In this document: positions 1 to 9,723 of the stretch, piece after piece | Numbering within the stretch: position 1 is the first letter of the stretch | Layout: each line of letters begins with the position of its first letter | Origin: Pseudo-nitzschia pungens | Taxonomy: Eukaryota > Bacillariophyta > Bacillariophyceae > Bacillariales > Bacillariaceae | DNA: 64,000 bases | NCBI GenBank assembly: GCA_037355855.1 | Contig: CM074761.1 | Span: forward strand, 1,693,346-1,757,345 | Direction: 5' to 3' | Made by a program: the position numbers and the translations under genes | The notes under the pieces: generated by a model | Database searches by the model: none | Seen by the model: the letters and a program-made list of their open reading frames with translations, nothing else | Told to the model about the DNA's origin: nothing

Positions 1-1857
1 GCGAGCGTGAGCTTTCCCATACGTTGGTTTGAGGTAAATCGCTACCTCGGAATCTTGTACAGCCTCTTCGTATCGTTCGAGATAGCACAATGCTGCTGCA
101 CGATTTGAATAGTATACATGTGATTGTGGTCCGTCTGGAGACAACTCAATTGCTGTAGAGTATGATTCTAAGGCTCCCTGGTAGTCACGATTTGCCATCT
201 GAGTATTACCCAACGTCTTCTGTTTCTCTGCGGCATCAGTTGACAAGTCCGGCAATTCAAGCCTCTGGTGGTCCGACGGTTCTCTCTTCTCTCTTTTACC
301 ACGAGAAGGTGCGGTAGTGTTGGCCTGGTTCGCGGTATTGGTTTTTTGCCATTCGCTTACAACGGAATAGCTTGCCATCGCTCCTTCCGGTACATCAGGG
401 CTACCAAAAGCAGCCAACTTTTTGGCTGCTTTCTCCATATACGACTTGCTAGATTTGTTGTCTGGTTCATACTTCAGGGCAACCGTGTAGGCCTCCAAGG
501 CGCGTCTATAATCACCCAACAAGAAGTGCGCCAATCCCAGTCGAGCATGGGCCTTACCGTAAGTTGGCGCCAAGGTCAAAGCTCGTTCGCTGTCCAAAAT
601 TGCCTGATCAAACATTTTCATGCTTAGTAGAGCTGCAGCTCGGTTCGAAAAGTATACGTGACTTTGAGGTCCACTGGGAGACACTCGCAGAGCCTGTGTG
701 TAGCATTCCAATGCCTCATCATATTGCTTCTTTTGCATATGAGAATTTCCCTTTGACTTCAACTTTTCAGCTTCAGCTTGCGCTTCTGCCTCTGCAATGC
801 CAGAATCCACATGTTCGACAGCAGGCGGCAATTGTTGTTGAACCGGAGGTTTGAGCGTTGATGTTGTCGTGCTCAGCTTGATCTCAGCATTATTTTCCTT
901 TCTTGCTAAGAGAAGTCGCTTCATTCGTCTGCTGTGATGAAGGTCTGCAACGTACGTCGACTCGCCAACATTTTTTGCCATTTCCATTCTCGAGGCAAGC
1001 TTGCTTCGGAACTTACTCACCACCTTTCCCATACGCTCATCGTGCACTGCCTTTTGCAACACCAGCCGTTCCTCTTCTTGTTGCGGATCACTCCTTGGAT
1101 TTTCGTGTTCAGGGTCTTGGAAAAAGCCTTTGCTTTCAACAGCAAGTACGAACTGCTCAAAGAGAGGTGTATGAACCATTTTGTCCTCAGCAACAAGTCT
1201 CGCCTTCGCCTGGAGTTGACATAACCCAGCAGCTGCAACCTCTCCCAATAATAATGGCCCTCGCCCATTGACACTACCTGCCAAGCCATCCAATAGAAAG
1301 AACCGATTTGCGTTTGAGGGATGGGAGTCGTCGTAATCATACCATGTGTACGAATCCAAAAAAGGAGACCCATCGTCAACTTTTTTTTCGTCATTACCAT
1401 CCGCTTGGTCATGCGGATTGGTAGACAACAGAATTTGCTTTGTCATTTCAGGCAACGAAGGCAGATTCGAGAAATCCTCGAGAGGTGAATTGGTTGGGTT
1501 CATCATTTCCTCTTGTTCCATCGGGGAGGCTTCCGTCAAGACACGGTGAGAATCCATCCAGGAATCGTTGAAGACGGGCATCGTAACTTGGTTATAATTC
1601 ACGGGATCATTGTCTTTCTTTTTCCCGGAGCTGGTTTTCAGAGGACCTTGCATGGAGAAAGAGCGGCTCAGGGCATAAATTGCTAGAGTCAACCAATCTG
1701 CGTGAAGACCTTCGGCATCGAGCATGTCTTGCGGATCTACGTATGTTCGTCTCAAGTCTCGTAAGTAATCGAGACAAAACAACGTCAGCTGACTTTCAGT
1801 GGGCAAGTATTCGTAGTCCGCGGCGAAATCGCCATCCACAGGATTTTGGCTCGACAT
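1..1857 (-). CDS. TPR-repeat protein, SGT/Hsp70-Hsp90 co-chaperone-like (3' end missing)
   Basis: An open frame runs from an ATG at 1857 to the window edge (619 codons, no stop), so the C-terminus is missing. The first ~330 residues are low in recognisable features. Two similar tetratricopeptide blocks follow. The first contains KGNSHMQKKQYDEALECYTQ, a SNRAAALLSM helix and a YGKAHARLGLAH helix. After a ~60-residue basic and acidic linker the second opens GNTQMANRDYQGALESYS and repeats the SNRAAAL and YGKAHAR signatures. This three-helix-pair pattern is that of SGT/STI1-type carboxylate-clamp TPR domains that bind the EEVD tails of Hsp70/Hsp90. The co-chaperone role is inferred from the family. 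The doubled block suggests an internal duplication. No frame break is seen. Confidence 0.8.
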   Translation of the reverse strand, partial: MSSQNPVDGDFAADYEYLPTESQLTLFCLDYLRDLRRTYVDPQDMLDAEGLHADWLTLAIYALSRSFSMQGPLKTSSGKKKDNDPVNYNQVTMPVFNDSWMDSHRVLTEASPMEQEEMMNPTNSPLEDFSNLPSLPEMTKQILLSTNPHDQADGNDEKKVDDGSPFLDSYTWYDYDDSHPSNANRFFLLDGLAGSVNGRGPLLLGEVAAAGLCQLQAKARLVAEDKMVHTPLFEQFVLAVESKGFFQDPEHENPRSDPQQEEERLVLQKAVHDERMGKVVSKFRSKLASRMEMAKNVGESTYVADLHHSRRMKRLLLARKENNAEIKLSTTTSTLKPPVQQQLPPAVEHVDSGIAEAEAQAEAEKLKSKGNSHMQKKQYDEALECYTQALRVSPSGPQSHVYFSNRAAALLSMKMFDQAILDSERALTLAPTYGKAHARLGLAHFLLGDYRRALEAYTVALKYEPDNKSSKSYMEKAAKKLAAFGSPDVPEGAMASYSVVSEWQKTNTANQANTTAPSRGKREKREPSDHQRLELPDLSTDAAEKQKTLGNTQMANRDYQGALESYSTAIELSPDGPQSHVYYSNRAAALCYLERYEEAVQDSEVAIYLKPTYGKAHAR

Positions 1858-1873
1858 TCTTTGGAAGTCTTTG

Positions 1874-2261
1874 ATGATCTTAGGCTTCGATACAATGCTC
1901 TCTGATTCTCCGATGCAAAACTCTTTTCCCTACAGAATGCGACAGCGTCGATGGCTGGAAATATTGAAGAAAGACTATGTTGTTGGCTTCACAGTAAGTA
2001 TCCTCTTGTATTACGGTCGCTTTGAGGTAGCTTCCTTACTTTTTCATGAATATACGATAGTTTGGGAAAGCTTTTCTGTTAGTAACTCTCCCCTGGAGCA
2101 CTGTTCTTCAATCGCAGATGCTGTTGATGAAAGAGAAAGGGTCGGGCACGTTGAGGCGATTGATGCACAAATTGAAAAATGATACACGCAATTTGCCGGA
2201 TCATGTGAAGGAAAACGGCTCCGAAGTTCTCTCGCGCGATCGCCAGAAAGTATATTGCTAG
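1874..2261 (+). CDS. Possible small two-exon gene of unknown function
   Basis: Exon 1 (1874-1993) and exon 2 (2118-2261) join in frame across a 124-bp intron that begins GTAAGT and ends CAATCGCAG, giving 87 residues. The product is basic, with RQRRWLEILKKDY in exon 1 and GTLRRLMHKLKNDTRNLPDH in exon 2. I do not recognise a family. The exon-1 motif loosely resembles the end of a Ty3/gypsy RNase H, but nothing else of a retroelement is present. Its ATG lies only 16 bp from the divergent TPR gene start, so the transcript would have to share a very short promoter. Support is the splice consensus plus the open second exon. Confidence 0.3.
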
Positions 2262-3792
2262 TTATTCATATCTGTAGATATTGTATGTTAACATACATAC
2301 CGCGGCGGGGGAGCCTGCGAATGAAAAATAATATCATCGCATTGCAAAAATCCTTGTTTCATTCATACGAAGTTACGACTACCGTAATCTTACTAGTATA
2401 AAGTATTATGTAAATACAGTAGTAAAAAATAATCTTAGTTGGTAAACACGAAGTAACCTTTACGTACCACCAGTAGTAATTGATTATTGTTTTGTGTCAT
2501 CCCATTCGGTTAGCAAGCCACAAACCGACAAGACGTACACACTCCTAAGTCTAATTCGTTTGGAAGAGTCTCAGAGCAAATTGAAAATCGTGTTGGGTAA
2601 GAGGTAGGTAATAAGTAAGATCTTACTACTAGTAGTCGGAGCTCGTCACCCTCATCCTCTTTTTGTGGTGGCGTCGTCGTAGTAGTAGTACATTACTAGT
2701 AGTACTACTAGTAGTACTACTACTAGTAGTAGTAGTTCGTCTTCATGTTGTACTACTTTCAACTTCTTGTTGTTGCTTTTGTGACCAACCATATGAGACA
2801 CTAGCAGTAGTAGTACTAGTACCAACGGAGAAACAAATACGCTCGAATGAATCGGTTTATCGTTACAATGTGAGTCCTAGTACTACATCTTACGTATAGG
2901 AAGGCCCAGCGGTAGATGATGACAGTAAGTAGCAGGACTTCTTGTCCTATTAGTGGTGGTGGTAAGAAGTACTGGTAGTAGTATGCACATTGAGAGGTAG
3001 AACAGTACCACCCAAGAAGAGTTGCACCCGCTGACGGCCCATACTACCCCCTATTTCACACATATCCAAGAGGTTTTCTTCATTCCTAGTAGCGAGGTGT
3101 AGTAGAAGTGGGGAAGGAGTCCCCTCTCATTGACTTACCCATTGTTACTACTAAACCTAACCAAGCCACAACCCAGAGGCACCTGCTCATAGAATACAAT
3201 CCTGATCACAAAATAGAGCTCACTCCAAGAACTCCTCGTCAGTCTGCCAAGAATATTACACAGCACATACTAGTACTAACTAGTAGCGAGGAGCCTCGTC
3301 CTACTAGTATTAGTAATTACTAGAATAGTATGACGGAGAGAATGAATCTGAGCACAGAGGTCATTCATTACGTACTCCAACCTTATCCCACACCTGAGAC
3401 GGCCCCCGGGTATCCCTTAGGATATTGATAATGCCTGATTTTTACTAAGCTACTATCACTATCTACCAAGTTTTCTAGACGGATAATCAACACACTGAAC
3501 CACCTACATTTACGAGAACGGTATGTTCGTCTGAGATCGAATGTTGTTCGCAGTTCCCTAGCGTCCGCCAACCCCCTGGAGTATATATTCTAGTGTTGAC
3601 AAAACAATTCCGTATGCAGCAACACACTCAATGCAAAGCAGTGCTGCATTCGTAACTAATATTGTAGCCACCATTCGCACATCATGATTCAATCTCAGAC
3701 TCTGCTTTTCTTCATATTTTTTTAGATTCTTCATAGTTGAATTTGAAAATCAAAATCGACCAAATGTTCACTGTTGGTGACAAATCATCACT
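2262..3792. other. Intergenic, trinucleotide-rich, with one copy of a dispersed repeat
   Basis: No supported gene. From about 2620 to 3320 the DNA is rich in runs of TAG/TAC/TAGTAG microsatellite. Short open frames here are by-products of that composition. Positions 3346-3430 hold a copy of a dispersed repeat also found near 27.5 kb. Confidence 0.6.
3346..3430. repeat. Dispersed repeat copy 1 (partner at 27505-27590)
   Basis: Shares TGAGCACAGAG, an ACGT..CTCC block and GAGACGGC-CC-GGGTATCCC-TAGGATA with the second copy. In the second copy the core is a perfect palindrome, GGTATCC-CATA-GGATACC; here one arm has decayed. Flanks differ, so this is a dispersed element rather than a large duplication. 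No terminal repeats or coding capacity are visible. Confidence 0.6.
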
Positions 3793-4581
3793 TCAACCCT
3801 CGATGATTTTTGAAAAAAAAACCTCTGGTGGCTTCACAAATGGATCTGTATCGACGAAACTTTCCCAATCAGCAAAATGAGCGGAAGCTGCATGGGCATC
3901 GAATCCTTCTTTCCCACCTTCTTCACCGCTGTATTGTTCGTGGAAGTGAAACACATTGGGCTCTGTCGTTGATTCCCCAAAAGTGTATTGCAAAGCCAAA
4001 GGTTCTGTGTCGTCCGTCCCTTTTTTGTTGTTCTTGATAACTTGCAAAAATTCATCACGCACTTCACTTTTTGGGTAAAGATTCACTGTTACACAAAATG
4101 CAGTGGTTGGAATATCCCTTTTGTTTTTCGCCCAATCTGCGCCCTCCTCGAGAGGTGAGAACAAGTACAATTCAGGTTCTCCATCGAAAGGTTTCACAGC
4201 TTTGCAAAACTCGTCATAACGCTTGAAATGGGGACTCTCTGTATGAGCAGTGAAGGCGAGTTCGTCAGCAAATTGTTCGTGGAGTATGAATGTGTTGGGG
4301 GATTCCGTATCTTCGGTTATCGAGAACTGGAGGTTGCCTTCTTCATCTCTACGAGTACAGATCTGATCTTCTTTGATTTCTTTCAACCATTCCTCTCTCT
4401 TTTCTGGAAGAATGGATACTTTGTAATTCAGAGCTAAAGGACGACTTGCGGTATCGGAAGAAGCAGAAGACGATGTCATCATTTGTTGGGAGTCTCGGCG
4501 AACGAGCTTTTTATGGGACAATGCCGAGAAACTGAAAGCTGTTTCCAAAAGGAGACAGAAAGTCCAGAATTTCACAATCAT
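3793..4581 (-). CDS. Plastid-targeted protein with two ABM (dimeric alpha-beta barrel) domains
   Basis: Complete 262-residue frame from ATG 4581. Residues 1-20 form a hydrophobic signal peptide ending ETAFSFSALS, an ASAFAP-like junction with Phe at +1, which predicts transport into the complex plastid. Two tandem antibiotic-biosynthesis-monooxygenase-type repeats follow. The first (about 50-150) has NTFILHEQFADELAFTAHTE and SPHFKRYDE; the second (about 165-262) has PNVFHFHEQYSGEEGGKEGF and SAHFADWESFV. The E-Q-[FY] and H-x-x-S-x-H-F signatures are typical of ABM/YgiN-like ferredoxin folds, which oxidise or degrade small aromatics or act as heme- or quinol-linked monooxygenases. Substrate cannot be predicted. 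Fusion of two copies would give an internal pseudo-dimer. Confidence 0.8.
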   Translation of the reverse strand: MIVKFWTFCLLLETAFSFSALSHKKLVRRDSQQMMTSSSASSDTASRPLALNYKVSILPEKREEWLKEIKEDQICTRRDEEGNLQFSITEDTESPNTFILHEQFADELAFTAHTESPHFKRYDEFCKAVKPFDGEPELYLFSPLEEGADWAKNKRDIPTTAFCVTVNLYPKSEVRDEFLQVIKNNKKGTDDTEPLALQYTFGESTTEPNVFHFHEQYSGEEGGKEGFDAHAASAHFADWESFVDTDPFVKPPEVFFSKIIEG

Positions 4582-4772
4582 TTTCTCCCGAACTGTTGAT
4601 TACCGGCACCTAATCGTATTTCGTTTGTTCAATGGATTGTGTCAAATAGCTTGATGTGCAGTTTCATAAAAGACATTACTTCGTATTCTTTCTCTCTACC
4701 GGTAAGCTTACCGTACGGTACGGTAGCCGAGTCCTTCGGATCTTGAAGATCGGATCTCGGATCTCCAATAAT

Positions 4773-4795
4773 GAGTGATTCCCGAAACTAATATG
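4773..4795 (+). repeat. Left terminal inverted repeat of Harbinger element
   Basis: 23 bp, exact reverse complement of 7821-7843, preceded by target duplication AAT at 4770-4772. Confidence 0.92.
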
Positions 4796-4886
4796 CACGT
4801 GCCATATTACATTATATCTGACGTGGCACACACAGATCTATGTGCTCACACATAGAAAAATAAGAATCTATTAACCGATTTCTCAG

Positions 4887-4920
4887 AATCTGGAGGAGAC
4901 ATATCTGCCTCCTCCAGATT
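4887..4920. repeat. Subterminal perfect hairpin inside Harbinger element
   Basis: AATCTGGAGGAG (4887-4898), a 10-nt loop, then its exact complement CTCCTCCAGATT (4909-4920). It lies about 90 bp inside the left end and upstream of ORF1. It could be a transposase-binding or promoter structure; this is inference. Confidence 0.7.
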
Positions 4921-5332
4921 TTAAGGACCAATTCATATTTTCAAGGAATCTTGAAAACAAGAATCGAGTCTCAAATTTCAGTCACTCAACGGATTTCAGT
5001 CACCCAACGGTCGACAAAGATGTGTTTGTTTTTCGGCCACTCGGAGTATGTTTTTTTGTTAACCTTTTTCCTTTTTTTCTTTGCCACAGTCCGTGATGGC
5101 ACTCTTGTTGCTGCTGTCGCTGTTTTTTTGCACCTCTTTTATTCCCAACCATCCAAACTGAAGAACAATGACGCTGCTGACTCAAGATGGTACAGGGATG
5201 CTGGCAGGCCATGAAATGAGAAGGAACGCGGCTCCGACGGTGGCTCCGGTTCGATGGTGTGAATTTTGCGGAAGGAAATCTGTACACAATTTAGAAATTC
5301 CAAAATCGATAACAATAAGGAGGAAAATCATC

Positions 5333-6187
5333 ATGCCTACGAGTCAAGGAGGCCGGAGACCTGGCTCTGGGAACTACACAGAGCCGGAACTCAGGCACCT
5401 CTTTGCTGTGATGAGGGAGATCTTACCAATCGGACCAGACGAGTGGCAGCGTGTTGTTGATAGACATGCAGAAAAATTCCCCCCGGGAAGAGAGGTGGAG
5501 TCCATTAGAAGGAAGTATGCGACCTACCACAGGAAGCAAGTTCCAACTGGAGATCCGAACTGCCCATGGGAAGTCAGAGAGGCAAAGACAATCAAACGTT
5601 TGATTGGCGAGAGGGCCGAACTTGGTGATGCAGAAGATGAGGTCTATAACCTTGAAACTGGAGAGTTCACAAACAAGAACACTCCGGAAGACGCCCCACC
5701 ACTTGGTCAACCCTCTCAACTATCAACTGCTGACGACGCTACACTGGTCGAATCTCCTGCTGTTCTGACTCCTGGGATCACTTCGGCTTCTTCTGTTTCT
5801 GCTATGGCAAGTTGCTGTCCTCATACTACTACATCAAAGAGACAATACAACAAAAGAGAAAGAGTAAACAAAGATAATGTGGTTAAAGTCATGAAGCGCT
5901 CTGTAAAGTTGCAGAAACAAGCCTTGGAAGACGCGAAGGATCATCGAAAGATGATGTTGGAAGCTCTCCAAGTTTGTGTTGCAGGCGCTGTAGAGTTCTC
6001 TAAGAACATGTTTGCTGCGAATAATCCTGCTGTCGCCGCTGCCATTGCTGCTGTCCCTGCTCCTGCTCCTCCTGCTCCTGTTCCTGCTCCTGTTCCTGCT
6101 CCTGTTACAGGGAAGAAGCGCCGACGTCAAATCGATATCGATAGTAGTGACAGTGACAGTGATAGCGATGATAGTCTTCTTTTGTAA
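5333..6187 (+). CDS. Harbinger ORF1: SANT/Myb-like DNA-binding protein
   Basis: In PIF/Harbinger transposons this protein binds the element ends and helps the transposase reach the nucleus and its sites. The frame is open from an ATG at 5168, but the start at 5333 (MPTSQGGRRPGSGNYTEPEL) fits the family best, because GGRRPGSGNY followed by the trihelix is the usual N-terminus. It gives 284 residues. The SANT-like region (about 10-90) has LRHLFAVMREILPIGPDEW, the VESIRRKYATYHRKQ helix and DPNCPWEVREAKTIK. The rest is Ser/Thr/Pro-rich with a PAP-type proline-alanine stretch, a KKRRRQ nuclear-localisation-like patch and an acidic Ser-Asp tail. It converges on the transposase gene. Confidence 0.85.
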   Translation: MPTSQGGRRPGSGNYTEPELRHLFAVMREILPIGPDEWQRVVDRHAEKFPPGREVESIRRKYATYHRKQVPTGDPNCPWEVREAKTIKRLIGERAELGDAEDEVYNLETGEFTNKNTPEDAPPLGQPSQLSTADDATLVESPAVLTPGITSASSVSAMASCCPHTTTSKRQYNKRERVNKDNVVKVMKRSVKLQKQALEDAKDHRKMMLEALQVCVAGAVEFSKNMFAANNPAVAAAIAAVPAPAPPAPVPAPVPAPVTGKKRRRQIDIDSSDSDSDSDDSLLL

Positions 6188-6310
6188 TCGATTTAAAAAA
6201 AAAAAAATTTTTTTTATTCTGAATTAGCGTTCGAAATAGTGATTAGCCTTAACAAAAGGAACATGTTATATAGCTGACAAAGAAAAACTCTTCACCGAAA
6301 AATCGGAACG

Positions 6311-7486
6311 CTAATTAAGATTGTCAAAGAAGTCGTTCGCCGTGTCGTTTGGAATCAAGTCATAAGAAAAGAACCCTTTGGTCTCGCTCATGAAGGTGTT
6401 GAGGATTGTATTGATCTGTACTCTCGACGTCTGATAGTTGTATAAGAGCATTGCAAGATGGAGTATGACCTTCCTCTCTCCACTATTTTCCAAGGACATG
6501 TTGTCTTTCAGTCGAGGAAACCCACCCTGGATCTGTCTCATCCCCCACTCAGAGAGTTGGCGGCAACTCGTTGCAGCATTGTTGAGTACCACGTCGTGTG
6601 GTGTGTCAGGATCTTGTTGTCCACTCTTGATAAGGAAGTCTTTGGTTTGTTTGTGGAACGCTGAGTCGACCACTACCCTTGCATTGAAATCATCGAACAC
6701 CTTCTCCATCTTGTCGTATAGGCCGTAGTCAGAAATGGTACTATCATGCCAGCAGCCAGGTGCATTCAATATAGCTCCCCGGATCTTTCCATCCGGTGCA
6801 AATAGAAGAACCGAGTTAATGAAAGTTCCAGTAGTCCATCCATTGTAGAATTTGTTCTGTATAATCCAGTTACACGATTTCTCGAACGGAAGTTTAAGAC
6901 CATCACAGGCGCCCCACACCCTGTACTGCCCTAAGACCGGATATTTTGCAGCAAGGGCTTCAATGTATCTCTCAACCTCCTCAGCAGTTGGCAACCTAAT
7001 TTCTGCAAGGGGATGTGTTTGCAGTGCTGCGAGAAGGATCCTACGAGCGAATCGGATCCATTTGTACATGGGAGTAGCAGTTACACCAAAAGCCCAGCCT
7101 ATCCCTCTTGCCGCTGATCCTCTGGTTCGGAACCAATACAACAGGAGTCCCAGACAACCGGTTGCATCGAGTTCCCTTTTTCTTCCTGTATTCCTCTTCA
7201 TCTTCCTAATAATTCCAGTGTCGATGTCATATGTATAAGTATCATACAAAGGTTGAAACAAACCAAGCATCTCGTCAAATACTTCATGGTTTACTCCACA
7301 GCAATTCAAGAGCGCTTGCTCGTTGCCGGATCTAAACATGTAGAGGAAGGGGGAAAGATTATATCTTCTAATTGCAATTCGTGGGGTTCTGCGATCTCTA
7401 AACCTTCGATCTTCAATCGATAATCGTGGATCGTTGTAATCGGGACATTCGTCCCAGAGGTAGTAGCACAGTAGCTCCAGAGACAT
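6311..7486 (-). CDS. PIF/Harbinger transposase (DDE superfamily endonuclease)
   Basis: 391 residues from ATG 7486 (upstream codons are open but contain only a TTG). A helix-turn-helix-like region (about 105-150) reads GCLGLLLYWFRTRGSAARGI and is followed by TATPMYKWIRFARR. The catalytic core shows the first Asp in VWGACDGLKLPF, the second in APGCWHDSTISDYGLYDKM, and VVVDSAFHKQ nearby, matching the DDE_Tnp_4/plant-transposon family of RNase H-fold nucleases. The later conserved block MRQIQGGFPRLKDNM is also present, and I see no frame break. The enzyme excises and reinserts elements carrying the matching TIRs. With ORF1 and intact ends the element appears potentially autonomous. Confidence 0.92.
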   Translation of the reverse strand: MSLELLCYYLWDECPDYNDPRLSIEDRRFRDRRTPRIAIRRYNLSPFLYMFRSGNEQALLNCCGVNHEVFDEMLGLFQPLYDTYTYDIDTGIIRKMKRNTGRKRELDATGCLGLLLYWFRTRGSAARGIGWAFGVTATPMYKWIRFARRILLAALQTHPLAEIRLPTAEEVERYIEALAAKYPVLGQYRVWGACDGLKLPFEKSCNWIIQNKFYNGWTTGTFINSVLLFAPDGKIRGAILNAPGCWHDSTISDYGLYDKMEKVFDDFNARVVVDSAFHKQTKDFLIKSGQQDPDTPHDVVLNNAATSCRQLSEWGMRQIQGGFPRLKDNMSLENSGERKVILHLAMLLYNYQTSRVQINTILNTFMSETKGFFSYDLIPNDTANDFFDNLN

Positions 7487-7820
7487 GGTCGTGGTGTTGT
7501 TATTGTTATTTTCGATCGAAAAAAAAAGTTTTTTGTTGGAGATACAACTCCCCCCTGTTGTTGAGGATAGCAAAGGCAAAAAAACAGCGAGTTAAACTGA
7601 AGGTACAAGAAAATTTCGAAGCACTAAAGGGTTGCTGGCGCGCTAAAAATTGGCGATAGAGGCGCGGGTAGGGAATAAAGAGAGTATTTTTGTTTTTGGA
7701 AACAAGATTCCAAATTCCAAAATAGGCCTTCTGCACGCCTGTCTGTCATCCGTTTTTAATGCCTGTCCGTTGGGTGCGCCAAAAACAATGTGGACATTGA
7801 ATTTAGGATATGATATTACA

Positions 7821-7843
7821 CATATTAGTTTCGGGAATCACTC
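7821..7843 (-). repeat. Right terminal inverted repeat of Harbinger element
   Basis: 23 bp, exact reverse complement of 4773-4795; followed by AAT at 7844-7846. Confidence 0.92.
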
Positions 7844-9046
7844 AATCTCAATCATCAAAAACAATGAAAATCAAAATTGACAATCAAACCCCCATGGTTG
7901 GGGCTTATCGTGCGAATCTCGGTTCGTCCCACGCACGGACAAGATCTTCTTGCTCGTGCATAATATTATTATCCTTCATATCGGAGATGCATACGATCAC
8001 GTCTGACTACCGGTACGAACAAGGCATTGGTAGTTTGAATGATGCCTTTCCTCCCGTGGGGTTTTCACTTTTTCTCGATAGGTTTGTCACAGAAAAGTAC
8101 CGTACATTGTACAGAAACAGATGAACGACCCGGAGATGAAGAAGTCACAGAGTGAAGGATCATCTATCGAAGATAGAAGAGTCACGAGTTGAGGTTTAAA
8201 TATCGCTGTCCTTCGCTCGCTCCCTATTGAATATCGATGCAGACATGCATCAACCTGAGAAGATCAGCAGTGGACTTCTTGTTATGCTGCAACTCGAGTC
8301 TTAATTATTCGTATCACAATCAGCGTTGCATCACTGTTCAGTAACCTTAATTGTTGAGACTTGATCCGAATAGTTCTCCTGAACCTACGTTATTGAATGC
8401 TTGTGGTAGTATTTTGTTGAAGGAACAAGTTATACTATGAGTACTATTGCTATGTGTTTCTCTAGTAGTCTGAAGCAAGCAAGAAACGCCAGGGTGTTGA
8501 ACAAATAATAATAAATTCAACAAACAAAATCGTAAACGTGGTTGAACGCGCTGTTGGTATCCACTTTCTATTTGTTTTTGTTTGCTCCATGGAACCTACA
8601 CGTACCGGGTATGACTACTAAAAATGAATGATGCTTGATCCCATTTCCGTATTTTCGTGGAAGCATCGTCATAGTGCAGGTTGTGCTTCGTTATTCCAGG
8701 TGTGGTTGACAAAGAGAAAGGGTGCAAAGTCCATTTGTCTCATCATTTTCGAATACTTGGATTGACGAACTTGCATACACAACCAGCATAGCCAAACAGC
8801 GGATTCGTCGTACGTTTCCAATAACTTTATTTCTCTAGTATAGATTTTCTTATCCACAGTCAGGGGCGGAAGCCCCTTGTAAATGAGTTATGGTGTCATG
8901 TCTGGAACTTGAAATACTTAAAGGTGCGGGGAATAATCGTTGCGTCATTCTCAATGTACCGTATGGCCCCATCGTGGTCCCTCCTCCTCGAACAATACAA
9001 GGATTCCCAAAATTGTCAAAGAGTGCACTAGGTTTGCGTTTGTTCA
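7844..9046. other. Intergenic region, no gene supported
   Basis: Lies between the transposon and the ORAI-like gene. AT-rich with no coding frame I can support; the last ~170 bp (8880-9046) are GC-richer and probably belong to the 3' region of the neighbour. Confidence 0.5.
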
Positions 9047-9723
9047 TCACGAGACGATCTTGTCGGGAGAATCGATGGCCACGAATAAAACTGTTCCAAC
9101 CGCCGCGGTAGCGCAACTCATCGCACCAACCGCCAACGTCGCTGCTTGCGCAGAGGCCCGGAGACTCAAATCTTTCCACGCAACCAACACGACGGATGCC
9201 AGGCACGTAGCACGAAACCCCAAGGACAAACTTGCTGCTGCGCGGCAGGCGGACCACCACGGGGTGCTTTTCCATCCACGCGACAGCCTTAGCCTTGTCC
9301 GGGTCGCTGCGCGTGAGACTTTCGCAACAAGGAAATGCGCTCGTCAGAGCCGAGCAGGTACACGCGTGAACGGCAACAATGGCCAACACAACACAACACA
9401 ACACAACAACATAGGTGACGGTGTCGAGCAAGCCCCCGTCGCGTTCGAGCTCCCACGAGTTCGTCGGGCTGAAATGAAACCACCAATCAGAGCACTTATC
9501 ACACCGGTATTCAATTGATCGTCCCCGTACTTGTCATAATCCACGGAACGACGATGCGGCTTGGATGCCGTGGGTCGAGTCTCTCCGCTCCCGTCATTGT
9601 TTGCCAGTTGCTGCTGCTGCTGCTGTTTATCTTTCACCACAGCTTTGTTATTGTTGACGAGCAATATCAATCGAGATTCTTACTACTAGTGGAGTCGTCA
9701 TGCTGGTAGGACGACCGATGCAT
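9047..9723 (-). pseudogene. Four-helix membrane protein, ORAI-like, in broken frames
   Basis: Three minus-strand frames must be joined. An N-terminal piece starts at ATG 9723 (MHRSSYQHDDSTSSK). A frame from about 9670 carries a poly-Gln stretch and helix 1 (NTGVISALIGGF). A second frame (about 9476-9205) carries helix 2 (VVLAIVAVHACTCSALTSAF) and the start of helix 3 (SSKFVLGVSCYV). The first frame then resumes with LASVVLVAWKDL and helix 4 (AVGAMSCATAAVGTVLFVAI), ending at TGA 9047. The changes are -1, -1 and +1. SALxxGF, VAVHxxxxxxxTS and the short helix-3/4 pair resemble ORAI calcium-release-activated channels, but the pore glutamate is not evident. Sequencing error or true decay are both possible. 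Expected role, if intact: plasma-membrane channel. Confidence 0.45.

Larger units (their letters stand above)
4773..7843. mobile_element. Complete PIF/Harbinger DNA transposon
   Basis: A 3,071-bp element bounded by perfect 23-bp terminal inverted repeats (4773-4795 and 7821-7843; outer 20 bases GAGTGATTCCCGAAACTAAT). It is flanked on both sides by the trinucleotide AAT (4770-4772 and 7844-7846), a 3-bp target duplication as expected for this superfamily. It carries the usual two convergent genes, a SANT/Myb-like ORF1 (+) and a DDE transposase (-), separated by about 120 bp. Intact frames and identical TIRs indicate recent movement. A related end fragment lies at 33787-33841. Confidence 0.93.

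Noticed and set aside
1937..1993. Ty3/gypsy RNase H-like motif RQRRWLEILKKDY
   Set aside because: Too short, no reverse transcriptase, integrase or LTR nearby; probably chance.
8940..9518. 192-codon plus-strand frame
   Set aside because: Antisense of the ORAI-like gene; its sequence is explained by GC-rich codons on the other strand and it shows no family resemblance.
9464..9525. 62-bp GT-AG intron in the ORAI-like gene that would also restore frame
   Set aside because: It would delete transmembrane helix 1, and the third-frame change at about 9200 would remain unexplained.
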